A DNA stretch of 27,135 nucleotides from a virus: IMG/VR virus record IMGVR_UViG_3300009375_000026, positions 1 through 27,135 of that record, one strand, 5' to 3'. The notes beneath the pieces were generated by a model, which worked only from the letters and a program-made list of their open reading frames with translations, searched no databases and was not told where the DNA came from. The position numbers were made by a program, and so were the translations under genes. Below are positions 14,865 through 24,244 of this stretch, in pieces (the first letter of the stretch is position 1; every line of letters starts with the position of its first letter).

Positions 14865-14876
14865 CATAGATAAATA
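14865..14876 (-). promoter_or_regulatory. Putative phage promoter motif (TATTTATCTATG)
   Basis: Minus-strand TATTTATCTATG, 41 nt ahead of the ATG at 14823, fits TAYTTATNNWTG. It lies in the only real gap between the gp7-like gene and the next structural group, where a new promoter would be expected. Confidence 0.35.
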
Positions 14877-14892
14877 TATACTTACTCATTTT

Positions 14893-17800
14893 TTATTCAA
14901 CTTTAAGTTTAGAATCACCAGGTTCTTGAGTTACAAGTTTAGTTGGTGATGTTATAGTTATCTCGACAGGTTCTTTTCCATCAATTGTATTTTTCTTTGT
15001 TAATAATTGACCTTTATAAAAAAGTCTAAAAAGCTTTGAGTCATATGCCATACTCTGGTATTCCGCTGGTTCAAATGATGAACTAAATGAATTATCTTGA
15101 AATGCATCTAACGAACTCGTATAATTCTTGTATTTTATTTCATTGTGTTCTGATATCCTTGAAGAACTAATAAATGGTTGTAATGTTTCAGTAAATACTC
15201 TGGATACAGCTCCTTGTGAAGTACTTGCTGTTGCATATGTGGCACCAAATTCAGTTCGTGGGTCTATCTCTCCCAATCTAACTAATGATGGTAATGCTAA
15301 TGTTCCAAGTGAACCTGATTCATTATTATGTACATTTAAAACTCCCTCATAGTTTGGATATTCCCCAGTAATAACTATCAACCTATCATCAGAACCACTT
15401 ATAAAATTAGTCATATTTATTCCATAACCAAAATGGTCTGCATTCTCAAAATATTGATTATCAAATTCTGGAATTTTACCAACAACCGCTTTACTTCTTT
15501 CTAAAATATTTGGTTCAATCAATACACCAAGAGTTGTGTTTGCTCTTGCAGGTGATAGTTTTCTAAGTTGAGTCCAAATACCACTATCATAAAAATCTAT
15601 AATTCTTAAATAATCCCAAAAACTATTTGTTTTTGAATATTTTTTCCAATACTTTCTTTGTGTATGTTCTAATCCACGATAACTATCTTCATAAACATCT
15701 CGTGGGTCTCCAACCAAATCATTAAAATCAAAATCCGCTATGGAATACATTATATCTTCATTCACCACATCAGTCGGTGAAAAGTAAACACCAAGTTTAT
15801 TACTATCTATTGGTGCAAAATCTTGTGAAGATTGTTCTCTCCTAATATTAGATGATAGTGGGCCGTTTAAACTTGTTCCCTCTAATCTTATCTTGGTTGC
15901 ATTTCTTCTACTCGGACCGAGATTTGGAACTCTTAATTCTTCTTTATCTACAAGACTTCTAAATTGATTACCACTAAAACTCTTAGCACTACCAGTTGCA
16001 TTATATGTTTGTGAAAAACTATTATCAGTAAAACTTGAAGTCGAATGTAAAGTTACATTATCATTCAATTGTGTTCTATGTATCAAATTATCAAAGAAAG
16101 ATTCAGTAGTATTTCCATTATATGACTTTGGTGCCTTTACATGATTCTCAAATACACTTTGTGATAATGGTTCACTCCATAATCTAAACTCCATTACAGA
16201 ACCACTAAGTTGTGTTGCATAAAAACCAGTTCCACTTCCACCAATACTTAATGTACCATCTGCAGAAAATTTAGCATTTGTAGCTGCAGTATTTGTTGAA
16301 AAACTTTGACTATCTTTAAATAAAACTACTTCCCTACTTGAATCATATTGTTTTGTTGTTAATTCATATTTTATATTTTGTGAAGTTGTATCTGCAGTCA
16401 AGTCAGCTCCACTTGCTAATTTTCTCGTCAACATAACACTCCACATCTCATCATTATAAACTGGTAATAAAGATGAAGTAACAAATTCAAGAGAACTACC
16501 ACTAATAGCAAATTCTAAATATCCATAATCATCAGTTGCTCCATTGTCTTGTAATGATATTGCCCAATTAGTTCCTTGATTCAATATAACTTGGTCTTTT
16601 GATTTTGGACTTCTAAATCTAAGTTCTACTGTTTCAGGTTTTATTCCACTCGTTCCATCATCTTTCCATTCCACATCAACATACTCTGAAGATTTAAAGT
16701 CTAATGCATATGTAAACTTTCTCTTTACCTCGTGTGTAACTCTCGTTCCTTTATCAGGACCACCATATTCTCTAATTCTTAATATTGAACTTGGAATACC
16801 ATAACAATTTAACAATCCTTTCATTGCTCTCATAGTACCTTTTGTTTTCATAAAGTACGGCATATTTGCTAAAATTCTTTTCCATATTTCTTCGGTTACT
16901 TGTTCTTGTGGTGATTCATACTTTGAAGTACCATCTGGGTTTTTACCCAACAAATAATTTGGTAGTATCATTAAATCATTACCCTGAACTACACTAAATC
17001 CCATAGTTTTTGCAACTTCCCTTACAATATCTTTTGAAATACCCTCTGATAATTTATTCGTTCTTTCATTCATATCTGTAAAGTGTCTCAAGTAAACAAA
17101 TATCTCATCAAATTGTTGTCCTATCATATCCATAAAATCTAAGAATACATTATTTTCAGTATCGGTTGTTATATGAAGTGGTAAATTATTTACTAATCTA
17201 TTTCCATTTCTTTCATCATAATTTTTTGCATACCCACCAAATGTACTATACCAATCTGTTGCTGCTGAACCTGAAGTATGAACTAATGTATATGGTGAAG
17301 TTGAATTTTCTTTTGGCCAACTAGCAGAATAAAATTCTCCAACTGAACTTGTGGCATATGATGAACTTTCAAAATATAAATAATGTTCATAAGGATCAAA
17401 ACTATTTATTACTCTTCGTTTTTTAGCATTAAATGCTCCAACTGTTTTCTCTGAACCCGTTACATTCCCAAACGATAAACTTGATGAAGTATATAATTCA
17501 ATTAACTCTAATTTCTTTTTAAAATTATCAATTCTTTTTTCAGCACTACTGAAGTGTGCAAAATTACTAAACCCATAATCTGAAATATCTTTTCCAAATA
17601 CATCTTTTCTTTTAGAATAATCAACATTAACTTGAGTATCAAGTAAACTTTGAGAAACTAATTTGTTTTGAATATCTTCTTGTACACTTGAATCAGTACC
17701 TATCAATTGAGTATAATTATTAAATTTTGTTCCTCTAAAATTTATAGGATTATTAGTTGAATTAAAATCTGGTAATCTTAAAAATAATATCTCATGGTCT

Positions 17801-19671
17801 TCCTCATTAAATGGAACTAAGGTAATGGTATCTTCGTATGGCTCCATTTTCTCTTCTACGAAATAACATAAATCCATTTCTTCCGTTTCATCAGTTACTT
17901 TATCATACAACTTTACTAATCTTGAAGTCTCTTGTCCATATGGATTTTTTAAATAATTAAGTACTAAATGATAATTTCCATTACAAACCATATAAGTATT
18001 TAATCGTTCAATTTGTCCTTTTTTAAATTTAACAAAACACTCATCAAATATTGATTTTGAGTTATCTTCACCACTATGTTCAAATTTATTTGCACCCTCT
18101 TCATATGATGTATCAACTCTAATTCTATTATTATCCAACACCTCAACAATTGTTCCAACATAATCAATTGGTATTTCAATTGTTGGTTCTGGTATTGGAA
18201 CAGATGGTACTTCAGGAGCTGCCTGACTCACTGCTATTGTCGTTCTAATATTTTCTGGAGTTACACTTGGTGGTGGGTCATTAACTACAACTTCATTATT
18301 AGCAATATATGGTGTACTATAAGTCATTCCCTCATCATCGCGACCTAAATTATCGTCTTCCTCATCAAAGGTTCTCAACATAGTGATTTGTTTTTCTCTC
18401 CACATTTCAAACTTCTTCATTGATTCCCACTTACCAAGAGTAGCACAAACAACATTGTTTGCAACTATTGTGTGGTGTTTATCAAGAATTAAATTATAAA
18501 CATTAAGTGGTTTAGATTCAAACAACTTACCAATCTCATGAGCCTTATACCATTTACCACGATACTTCATTGGATGGTTATCTGTAGTTATTAGATTCTT
18601 AAATTTAGAAAGTGTATCACCGTATGGTCTTTCATCTTTAATTAATTTTAATATTTTTGCATAACCAATTTCTGTTTTGACTTTCATTCCTTGTCTTAGA
18701 TATTTTATTGGAACTTGTCTACCATTACTTAATTTTACTTTTGTATCTCCTGTAAAACAAACACCTGAAAATCTATCGTATTTTTCCATACCTCGTTCTT
18801 CTTCATCTGCAGCTCTTTCTTGAATCTGTTCATCTACAGATGGTTGTTCTTCTCCTGTAGTTACACCAGCAAAAATATCTATATTTGACAAATCTTCTGG
18901 GGTAAAAATTGGTGGAAGTTCTACAGGTACAATATTTTCTAAAATCTGTTGTCCAGTAACACTATACATACCTTTAATTGTTATTTGTCCACCAACCATT
19001 GCATCACTAAAACCTGGTTCTTTATCATGTGGTGTTAATATCAAAATATTAGGGTCTGTTAAATCAAATCTTATTTTACCTGAAGTAGAATTTGTAAGTG
19101 GTGTATAAGTCATCCATGAATTTATTTCTTTTATTCTTTTTCTATAAAGTGAATTTTGAATATTTTGAGTATCTACTTCAACTTCTGATTTATCGGCTGA
19201 TATTTTCTTTACAACATATTTTAATTCTTTTGCAAATATTTCTTTTAATTCTTGTCTTGATTGTCTTTTACCAAATTTTTTAGTTGAAAAATATTTAGTT
19301 TTACCATTAATAACTTTTGTTTGAACTTTACCAACATGAACCTCACCAAACTCATTTACAAATACAGTTTGTTGTTTACCAGCAAGTCTTTTTAAAAATA
19401 AATACTTAACTTTATAAGTACCTTCTGTGAAACCCATTTCTCGTAGGTGGCCACCAATATCTAAATCAACTTTTCTATCATCTGGAAATATATCTCCTGT
19501 AGGAAATATTTCATCACCAACTAATACATCGTTTTCATCAGTAGTTAAGTCGTCTGATTGATAAACATAGATATGAATATAATCTTCACCTCGTCTACCA
19601 AATCCAGAAGGCAGAAATCCAGGAAGTTCTAATTGTTCTTTATCTTTTTGATTTAATCCATATTGTAACAT
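14893..19671 (-). CDS. gp7/gpI-like baseplate wedge protein with embedded Hint and LamG-like domains
   Basis: A 1592-residue protein. The N-terminus (1-260) is beta-rich and starts in a TAATG overlap with the previous gene. Residues 305-413 form a Hint domain (described separately). Residues about 850-970 resemble the P2 gpI/T4 gp7 wedge core, with helices ending in MPYFMKTKGTMRAMKGLLNC and YGIPSSILRIREYGG, the usual KGT-x-x-A pattern. Residues 985-1180 look like a LamG/concanavalin sandwich (YVDVEWKDD, ELRFRSPKS, MEFRLWSEPLSQ). The C-terminal 400 residues are extended and Ser-rich. The order gp25-gp6-[two genes]-this protein fits the T4 wedge genes 25-6-7. In T4, gp7 is about 1030 residues, so this one is larger through insertions. 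Role: wedge ring of the baseplate, with possible surface binding by the LamG-like part. Confidence 0.8.
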   Translation of the reverse strand: MLQYGLNQKDKEQLELPGFLPSGFGRRGEDYIHIYVYQSDDLTTDENDVLVGDEIFPTGDIFPDDRKVDLDIGGHLREMGFTEGTYKVKYLFLKRLAGKQQTVFVNEFGEVHVGKVQTKVINGKTKYFSTKKFGKRQSRQELKEIFAKELKYVVKKISADKSEVEVDTQNIQNSLYRKRIKEINSWMTYTPLTNSTSGKIRFDLTDPNILILTPHDKEPGFSDAMVGGQITIKGMYSVTGQQILENIVPVELPPIFTPEDLSNIDIFAGVTTGEEQPSVDEQIQERAADEEERGMEKYDRFSGVCFTGDTKVKLSNGRQVPIKYLRQGMKVKTEIGYAKILKLIKDERPYGDTLSKFKNLITTDNHPMKYRGKWYKAHEIGKLFESKPLNVYNLILDKHHTIVANNVVCATLGKWESMKKFEMWREKQITMLRTFDEEDDNLGRDDEGMTYSTPYIANNEVVVNDPPPSVTPENIRTTIAVSQAAPEVPSVPIPEPTIEIPIDYVGTIVEVLDNNRIRVDTSYEEGANKFEHSGEDNSKSIFDECFVKFKKGQIERLNTYMVCNGNYHLVLNYLKNPYGQETSRLVKLYDKVTDETEEMDLCYFVEEKMEPYEDTITLVPFNEEDHEILFLRLPDFNSTNNPINFRGTKFNNYTQLIGTDSSVQEDIQNKLVSQSLLDTQVNVDYSKRKDVFGKDISDYGFSNFAHFSSAEKRIDNFKKKLELIELYTSSSLSFGNVTGSEKTVGAFNAKKRRVINSFDPYEHYLYFESSSYATSSVGEFYSASWPKENSTSPYTLVHTSGSAATDWYSTFGGYAKNYDERNGNRLVNNLPLHITTDTENNVFLDFMDMIGQQFDEIFVYLRHFTDMNERTNKLSEGISKDIVREVAKTMGFSVVQGNDLMILPNYLLGKNPDGTSKYESPQEQVTEEIWKRILANMPYFMKTKGTMRAMKGLLNCYGIPSSILRIREYGGPDKGTRVTHEVKRKFTYALDFKSSEYVDVEWKDDGTSGIKPETVELRFRSPKSKDQVILNQGTNWAISLQDNGATDDYGYLEFAISGSSLEFVTSSLLPVYNDEMWSVMLTRKLASGADLTADTTSQNIKYELTTKQYDSSREVVLFKDSQSFSTNTAATNAKFSADGTLSIGGSGTGFYATQLSGSVMEFRLWSEPLSQSVFENHVKAPKSYNGNTTESFFDNLIHRTQLNDNVTLHSTSSFTDNSFSQTYNATGSAKSFSGNQFRSLVDKEELRVPNLGPSRRNATKIRLEGTSLNGPLSSNIRREQSSQDFAPIDSNKLGVYFSPTDVVNEDIMYSIADFDFNDLVGDPRDVYEDSYRGLEHTQRKYWKKYSKTNSFWDYLRIIDFYDSGIWTQLRKLSPARANTTLGVLIEPNILERSKAVVGKIPEFDNQYFENADHFGYGINMTNFISGSDDRLIVITGEYPNYEGVLNVHNNESGSLGTLALPSLVRLGEIDPRTEFGATYATASTSQGAVSRVFTETLQPFISSSRISEHNEIKYKNYTSSLDAFQDNSFSSSFEPAEYQSMAYDSKLFRLFYKGQLLTKKNTIDGKEPVEITITSPTKLVTQEPGDSKLKVE
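18433..18759 (-). other. Hint (hedgehog/intein) autoprocessing domain inside the wedge protein
   Basis: Residues 305-413 of the wedge protein. Block A is C305-FTGDTKVKLSNGRQVPI, with the catalytic first Cys; block B is TTDNHPM with T363 and H366 (TxxH); block F is VYNLILDKHH then TIVANNVVCATLG. There is no homing-endonuclease insert, and the typical terminal His-Asn is replaced by Val-Val-Cys-Ala, so full protein splicing is unlikely; N-terminal thioester chemistry remains possible. Flanks are charged helical stretches (EERGMEKYDRF before, KWESMKKFEMWREKQ after). Confidence 0.85.
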
Positions 19672-20171
19672 TAATCACCCTCTGTTGCTACTTTTTCAAG
19701 TTCTACTTGTAATTCATTTATAGTTTCGTTTAAGGTTGTATTTAATTCATCTTGAGCATCTATCTTGGATTGTAATTCTATTCTCATACCTTCAAGTTCA
19801 GGAGGGGTTACTTCTGGTTCTTCAGGTGGTATTTCACTAAGTAACTCATTGAACATTGATGCACCATTTCCACCCAATTCTTCAGGACCAAAAAACTTTA
19901 TAAATGTTTCTTTATTAGAAGATTTTTGTACTACTGGAAGTCTAACATATTGATGTTCTTTTTCCATTGAACTACCTGGATTTTTAGGGTCTTCGTATGA
20001 TAACAAATATCCATTCTCATCTCGTAATGGGTCTGTCGCGTCAAGTGCTGAACCAGATATGGCAGCTCTTTTCTTTTCTTCTTCTAAAGATTTTAAAAGT
20101 TTTTGTTCATCTGCATCTTGTACATTTTTATAATAATCGGAAGTTCTAGCTTTACTATATCTATAAGGCAT
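19671..20171 (-). CDS. Small baseplate-region protein with C-terminal coiled coil
   Basis: A 166-residue soluble protein between the surface-type structural protein and the gp7-like gene. The first half is charged (RTSDYYKNVQDADEQKLLKS, EEEKKRAA). Residues 88-98 read FIKFFGPEELG. A Pro/Glu-rich hinge (PPEEPEVTPPELEG) leads to a 40-residue coiled coil (IELQSKIDAQDELNTTLNET then INELQVELEKV). It overlaps the next gene by one base (TAATG), so the two are translationally coupled. A connector or chaperone for the wedge protein is a guess; the family is not recognised. Confidence 0.7.
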   Translation of the reverse strand: MPYRYSKARTSDYYKNVQDADEQKLLKSLEEEKKRAAISGSALDATDPLRDENGYLLSYEDPKNPGSSMEKEHQYVRLPVVQKSSNKETFIKFFGPEELGGNGASMFNELLSEIPPEEPEVTPPELEGMRIELQSKIDAQDELNTTLNETINELQVELEKVATEGD

Positions 20172-20172
20172 T

Positions 20173-21351
20173 TTATCTCACCACTTTAAATTCATAACCA
20201 TCATCATATACTATTGAAGATTCATCTGATCCACTCCCACTTACTACTTTAATTTCGAACTTGTAATGTCTTTCTGACTGAAACCCGTCCATCCAAATAT
20301 TAAAATAATTACCTTGTGAATCACAACTAACTATTGAACCTGTTCCAAATGGAACTATCACATCATCAGTTAATGAATCCTTTACTGAATAGTAAGTTCC
20401 ATGTCCAAGTGATTGACTACCACTTGGTAAAAATTTTACAGTTAAAGCTGCAGGTGTTGTATCAAATCCTCTTGTTGGATATAATTCTCTACCTACTAAT
20501 CTGAATTTTACTTTTGATTTTTCTTTATATTCTGGTTTAAGATTTTTAAAATAAACAGTTAAATTATCTAAATCGGTTGAACCCAATTCACTTAAACTTC
20601 CTGTACTCCAAGAACTATCATCCCACTCAACTTCTAACTTTGGTGGAAATATTGTATTTGTTTCTCGTGAGAAAAATTTTAAATGTCCATAGTGTGTAGC
20701 ATCACCTTCAGCCGAACCAGTTGCGGTTGTTGGATCAAATATAGAATACATACTTTGTGATGTTGCTACATTTTCCCTCTTAATAATAAATCCATTATTT
20801 GGAAATACTGAACTTGAATAGATATGATTCTTAACTAAATCACTTACATCCATACGAATATCTGTTGTCTCGTATACTAAATTTTGTGAAGAACTAACTT
20901 CATACTGACTACTGATACTTGATGTGAACCAAGTTCCACCTTGTGTAGTACTACCACTAACCCATTCAGTTTTTGTTGTATCATTATCACGATACTTCCA
21001 ACTTGCTCCATCACTCAATACTGGGTCTCTACTATAATATCCAGTTCCACCTGTCCAACTTCCACTAACAATATATGAATGTAAAGATTGTTCTACTGCT
21101 AATTCACTTGAAGCCGCATCATAAAGATTTATATAAAATTTTGCATCACTTGGAATCACTCCACTCTGTACAGAAGATGAAATGTATCCATAATCAAACT
21201 TCATCAAGATTCGTGATACTCCAACTGTAGTTCCTGTTGAATTAACTTCCTTTCTAACTTCTAATATTTGATCAATTCCTGTATTAATAGAAGAACTTAT
21301 ATTACCTTCATAAATTGTTGAGTCTACTATAGGATATTCAAAATAATACAT
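20173..21351 (-). CDS. DNRLRE-like beta-rich virion structural protein, baseplate-associated
   Basis: A 392-residue protein starting MYYFEYPIVDSTIYEGN, with GGAG 8 nt upstream and a one-base overlap with gp6. Residues 1-240 follow the pattern of DNRLRE-type modules seen in surface proteins: D-S-T-I-Y near the start, then SRILMKFDY, WTGGTGYYS and a long beta segment ending PKLEVEWDD. Residues 250-392 form a second beta domain (LTVYFKNLKPEYKEKSKVKF through FNIWMDGFQSERHYKFEIKV). No catalytic motif is evident. By position, between gp6 and the gp7-like gene, it should belong to the baseplate wedge or bind to it. Function is inferred from context. Confidence 0.75.
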   Translation of the reverse strand: MYYFEYPIVDSTIYEGNISSSINTGIDQILEVRKEVNSTGTTVGVSRILMKFDYGYISSSVQSGVIPSDAKFYINLYDAASSELAVEQSLHSYIVSGSWTGGTGYYSRDPVLSDGASWKYRDNDTTKTEWVSGSTTQGGTWFTSSISSQYEVSSSQNLVYETTDIRMDVSDLVKNHIYSSSVFPNNGFIIKRENVATSQSMYSIFDPTTATGSAEGDATHYGHLKFFSRETNTIFPPKLEVEWDDSSWSTGSLSELGSTDLDNLTVYFKNLKPEYKEKSKVKFRLVGRELYPTRGFDTTPAALTVKFLPSGSQSLGHGTYYSVKDSLTDDVIVPFGTGSIVSCDSQGNYFNIWMDGFQSERHYKFEIKVVSGSGSDESSIVYDDGYEFKVVR

Positions 21352-23315
21352 TATACATCTCCTACTACTCTACCCTGAATATCTGTATTCGGAAATTTTA
21401 ATTCGAAGATACAAGGGTCTAATGATGGATATATTACACCATCTTTTGTTGCTGATTGTAAATCATATACATGGCCACTATATCCACTTTCTGTTTGCCA
21501 TTCATTCTCAATAACTACCATTTGTTTTTGTGGATTATCATCTCCTGGTGGAACTATACTTGCCACACCATCAACTAATGAAATTGCATAAGCAATATCA
21601 CTCAGTATAATTGGTTGTCCAATTTGCCATTTCTTAATATCAAAATATTTCTTAACTGATTCTATTGCCTTTAACAATACTTCATTTTTATTATATCCTC
21701 GTTGAGTAATAATTGAAAATCTACAACTAATATTTACAGTATAAGCATCTTTAATATTAATTGCATCTGTTAAAATTCTATATTGTGATAAATAAGTTTT
21801 TAAATTTTGTTTAACTGCTTGATTTAATGCTACTAAATGTTGATTAGCATCATAACCCAATACATAAAAGTTTAATGCCAATGGATTAGGTAAAGTACTT
21901 ATAGCTGTATTTTTTACAATCTTACCATTCTTAACTATCTCTTTAGTATTTGCTTCTAATTGTTCATCTTGTACAATAAAACATTTAGCAATATTACCAT
22001 ACTTTTGTGGTAATGAATAAACTCTAATAATATAATCTTCTTTAGTAACTGCTCTATTTTGAGAATTAAAATATGCTAATGCATTTTGTCTAACTTCTTC
22101 GTTTGATTCACCACCAGAACCTCCAGTTGCTGGGCCCTCATTAGTAACAATTAAACTTGATTTCATATCACTTACTTTTGCACTATCTAATCCTGTATCA
22201 TCGAATGTCCAACTAACATTATCAAGATTTGTAATTGTACCAGAAAGTGCATTATCTTTAACTGAACCACCATAAGTATAAGTTACAGTCAATGTAGTAT
22301 TACTTGGAGCCAATCCAAATGTTCTTGTCTTTAAAAAATTACTTGGGTCAAATGAATCATCTAATTTACTAACACCCAACGATAACGATGAACCAACATT
22401 ATCTGGATTTGGAATTATCTCCTCATCCGCATTTGCACTAATACCACTACCAAATCTTATTTCTGTTTTACCATCACTACGAACATACTTTGTAAATCTT
22501 TTAGCCGTTTTAATTAACTTTAATAAGAATGGTGATTCCTTTTTATGTGTTGATAAATCAGGACTATTCAAATCAGAATTTTCCATTGAAGCAAAAACAG
22601 TATCTTGAGCCAAAAATGGAACTTCATACCACTTATCTTCTTTACTATCTGTTATTGAGATAATATCAATTATTTTATCATTACTTAAAATCACTTTATC
22701 AAATTTAGTAGAGTTTCCAAATGTAAATTCTTGTGATGTTTTAGTTCCTGATTTACAAATTCCTTTTTTAGTTAATTTAAAATGAGATGGTGTATCATCT
22801 GAATATTGTGAAATCTCTTGTTCCATATCATCTAATGAACTTGATACTTTAAAATTAATATCATCCGTCAATCTAAATGTTATACCATTAGTAGATGAAA
22901 ATGTACTATCACCTGCTAATATTGGTGCATAATCTAAATTTGGTTGATAAGTTTCTCCAACTTGTAATGCAGGAACTTCTACACTAAAATCACATATTGC
23001 TGTGGAAGGACTTGAAAGTTTAGGTTCATATCCAAATGATTGAGCAATTTTATAAATATTTTTCTTTTCTTCTGCTGCATGTAATAATGATTCACGATAT
23101 TGATTATCAACATAAAATGATAATACATCACCAACATATGCTGCCATCTCTATAAACATCATTCCCGGACTTGCCTCATTAAAATCATTATAAGATTTAG
23201 GAAAATAAGATTTTGCAAATTCAATTAAGTTACTTCTTATATCACTAAATTCTCTACCGAGATATTGGACTTCCCTTTTCTCTACTTTTTGATTTGTATT
23301 ATAATCGACAGCCAT
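21351..23315 (-). CDS. 6: Baseplate wedge protein gp6 (gpJ-like)
   Basis: A 654-residue protein matching T4 gp6/P2 gpJ, the wedge component that forms the inner baseplate ring and passes the contraction signal. Family features seen: the N-terminal FPKSYNDFNEASPGMMFIEM helix and AAYVGDVLSFYVDNQYRESL at about 37-73, a variable beta middle, then the baseplate-J core ESNEEVRQNALAYFNSQNRA followed by VTKEDYIIRVYSLPQKYGNI, and a C-terminal part resembling the gp6 dimerisation domain (IKKWQIGQPIILSDIAYAIS-like). T4 gp6 is about 660 residues, so length agrees. AGGAGG precedes the ATG and the gene abuts gp25, as in many contractile tail gene sets. Confidence 0.92.
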   Translation of the reverse strand: MAVDYNTNQKVEKREVQYLGREFSDIRSNLIEFAKSYFPKSYNDFNEASPGMMFIEMAAYVGDVLSFYVDNQYRESLLHAAEEKKNIYKIAQSFGYEPKLSSPSTAICDFSVEVPALQVGETYQPNLDYAPILAGDSTFSSTNGITFRLTDDINFKVSSSLDDMEQEISQYSDDTPSHFKLTKKGICKSGTKTSQEFTFGNSTKFDKVILSNDKIIDIISITDSKEDKWYEVPFLAQDTVFASMENSDLNSPDLSTHKKESPFLLKLIKTAKRFTKYVRSDGKTEIRFGSGISANADEEIIPNPDNVGSSLSLGVSKLDDSFDPSNFLKTRTFGLAPSNTTLTVTYTYGGSVKDNALSGTITNLDNVSWTFDDTGLDSAKVSDMKSSLIVTNEGPATGGSGGESNEEVRQNALAYFNSQNRAVTKEDYIIRVYSLPQKYGNIAKCFIVQDEQLEANTKEIVKNGKIVKNTAISTLPNPLALNFYVLGYDANQHLVALNQAVKQNLKTYLSQYRILTDAINIKDAYTVNISCRFSIITQRGYNKNEVLLKAIESVKKYFDIKKWQIGQPIILSDIAYAISLVDGVASIVPPGDDNPQKQMVVIENEWQTESGYSGHVYDLQSATKDGVIYPSLDPCIFELKFPNTDIQGRVVGDV

Positions 23316-23316
23316 T

Positions 23317-23751
23317 CTATCCTCCTGTATTAAAATTAAATGTCATTGTTTCAAGTGCATCAGGGTCATCTGTATCTACTCTGAACTCAAGAGAAACCGT
23401 TACTTGATTAGGATTGGATTCATCCTGTAAAGTAAAAATATTTTCTGCTGTAATATAAGGTAACCATATTGCTAAAGCTTCTCTAATTGCATTATCAATT
23501 TTTTCTCCAATTGTACCATCAATTGGTTCAAATATAATTGCAGGTAAATCACTACCAAATTCAGGTTGAGATACTCTCTCACCTTTCATTGTTAATAAAA
23601 GATTTTTTATATTAGATGATGCTTGTTCTTTTAATGTTGTTGAGCGGGGAAAAAATCCCTCTCCACCTACTCCATATGTTAATGGAAAGGTACATCCAAA
23701 GAAACTATCTTCGTCATCATTTAATGCTGCTACTGATGGGTTATCTGGCAT
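23317..23751 (-). CDS. 25: Baseplate wedge protein gp25 (GPW/gp25 family)
   Basis: A 144-residue protein with the family signature at about 47-78: IKNLLLTMKGERVSQPEFGS then DLPAIIFEPID. It forms the core bundle of the wedge with gp6 and gp7 and contacts the sheath. It starts in a TAATG one-base overlap with the previous gene and ends just before gp6. An N-terminal extension of about 30 residues (DNPSVAALNDDEDSFFGCTF) exceeds the shortest family members; T4 gp25 is 132 residues. No lysozyme activity is expected despite the old family name. Confidence 0.92.
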   Translation of the reverse strand: MPDNPSVAALNDDEDSFFGCTFPLTYGVGGEGFFPRSTTLKEQASSNIKNLLLTMKGERVSQPEFGSDLPAIIFEPIDGTIGEKIDNAIREALAIWLPYITAENIFTLQDESNPNQVTVSLEFRVDTDDPDALETMTFNFNTGG

Positions 23752-24233
23752 TATCTATTACTCTTCATTTTATCGTGTTTCATTAACTTACTATAATCCT
23801 TTGTTAAAGCATCTTGTACATGGTCTGGAACTTGATTTGCTGTAACTCCAGCTTCTTTCATAGTCTGTACTGCTCCAACTTCTCTTTGTGTTTGTTTATC
23901 ACCACCAAAATTAGTATCACTATATCCTAATAGTTCTGATGCTCTTGCAGTATCAAATGTTCCGCCTCCCATAGTTGGGTATTCATCCATTTCGCCGTTT
24001 CCTTCAATTCCACCAACCGTTTCATTTAATATATCATTCAAAGTTGAATTTGATGTATAGGTAACCTTCTCTCGTTTCTTATACTTTTTTCTAATCGGTT
24101 CTTTGAACTCTTTTTCAGTAAGTGATTTTAGAGAAGTAGATTTCTCCTCGTTTATAAATATCTCGTTCACCTGTTTTTTAACTTCAATCTTAACGACTTC
24201 TCGTATTATTTTTACTAACTCTTTTTTAGTCAT
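23751..24233 (-). CDS. Unrecognised small hydrophilic protein in baseplate operon
   Basis: A 160-residue protein with a strong ribosome site (AAAGGAG) before its ATG. The N-terminal helix (MTKKELVKIIREVVKIEVKK) is like the opening helix seen on several small T4-like marine phage proteins; it contains I-R-E, a possible prohead-protease pattern, though this may be coincidence. Residues 40-60 are basic (RKKYKKREK), the middle is Gly-rich (TVGGIEGNGEMDEY, TMGGGTFD) and the C-terminus is charged. Mostly disordered by appearance. It lies between an unknown gene and gp25, so assembly or head/tail accessory roles are possible. Family not recognised. Confidence 0.6.
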   Translation of the reverse strand: MTKKELVKIIREVVKIEVKKQVNEIFINEEKSTSLKSLTEKEFKEPIRKKYKKREKVTYTSNSTLNDILNETVGGIEGNGEMDEYPTMGGGTFDTARASELLGYSDTNFGGDKQTQREVGAVQTMKEAGVTANQVPDHVQDALTKDYSKLMKHDKMKSNR

Positions 24234-24244
24234 GTCTAACTCCT

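Noticed and set aside
18433-18759. Complete self-splicing intein
   Set aside because: The C-terminal His-Asn and following nucleophile are absent and the host protein reads through with no clear extein junction, so it is called a Hint domain only.
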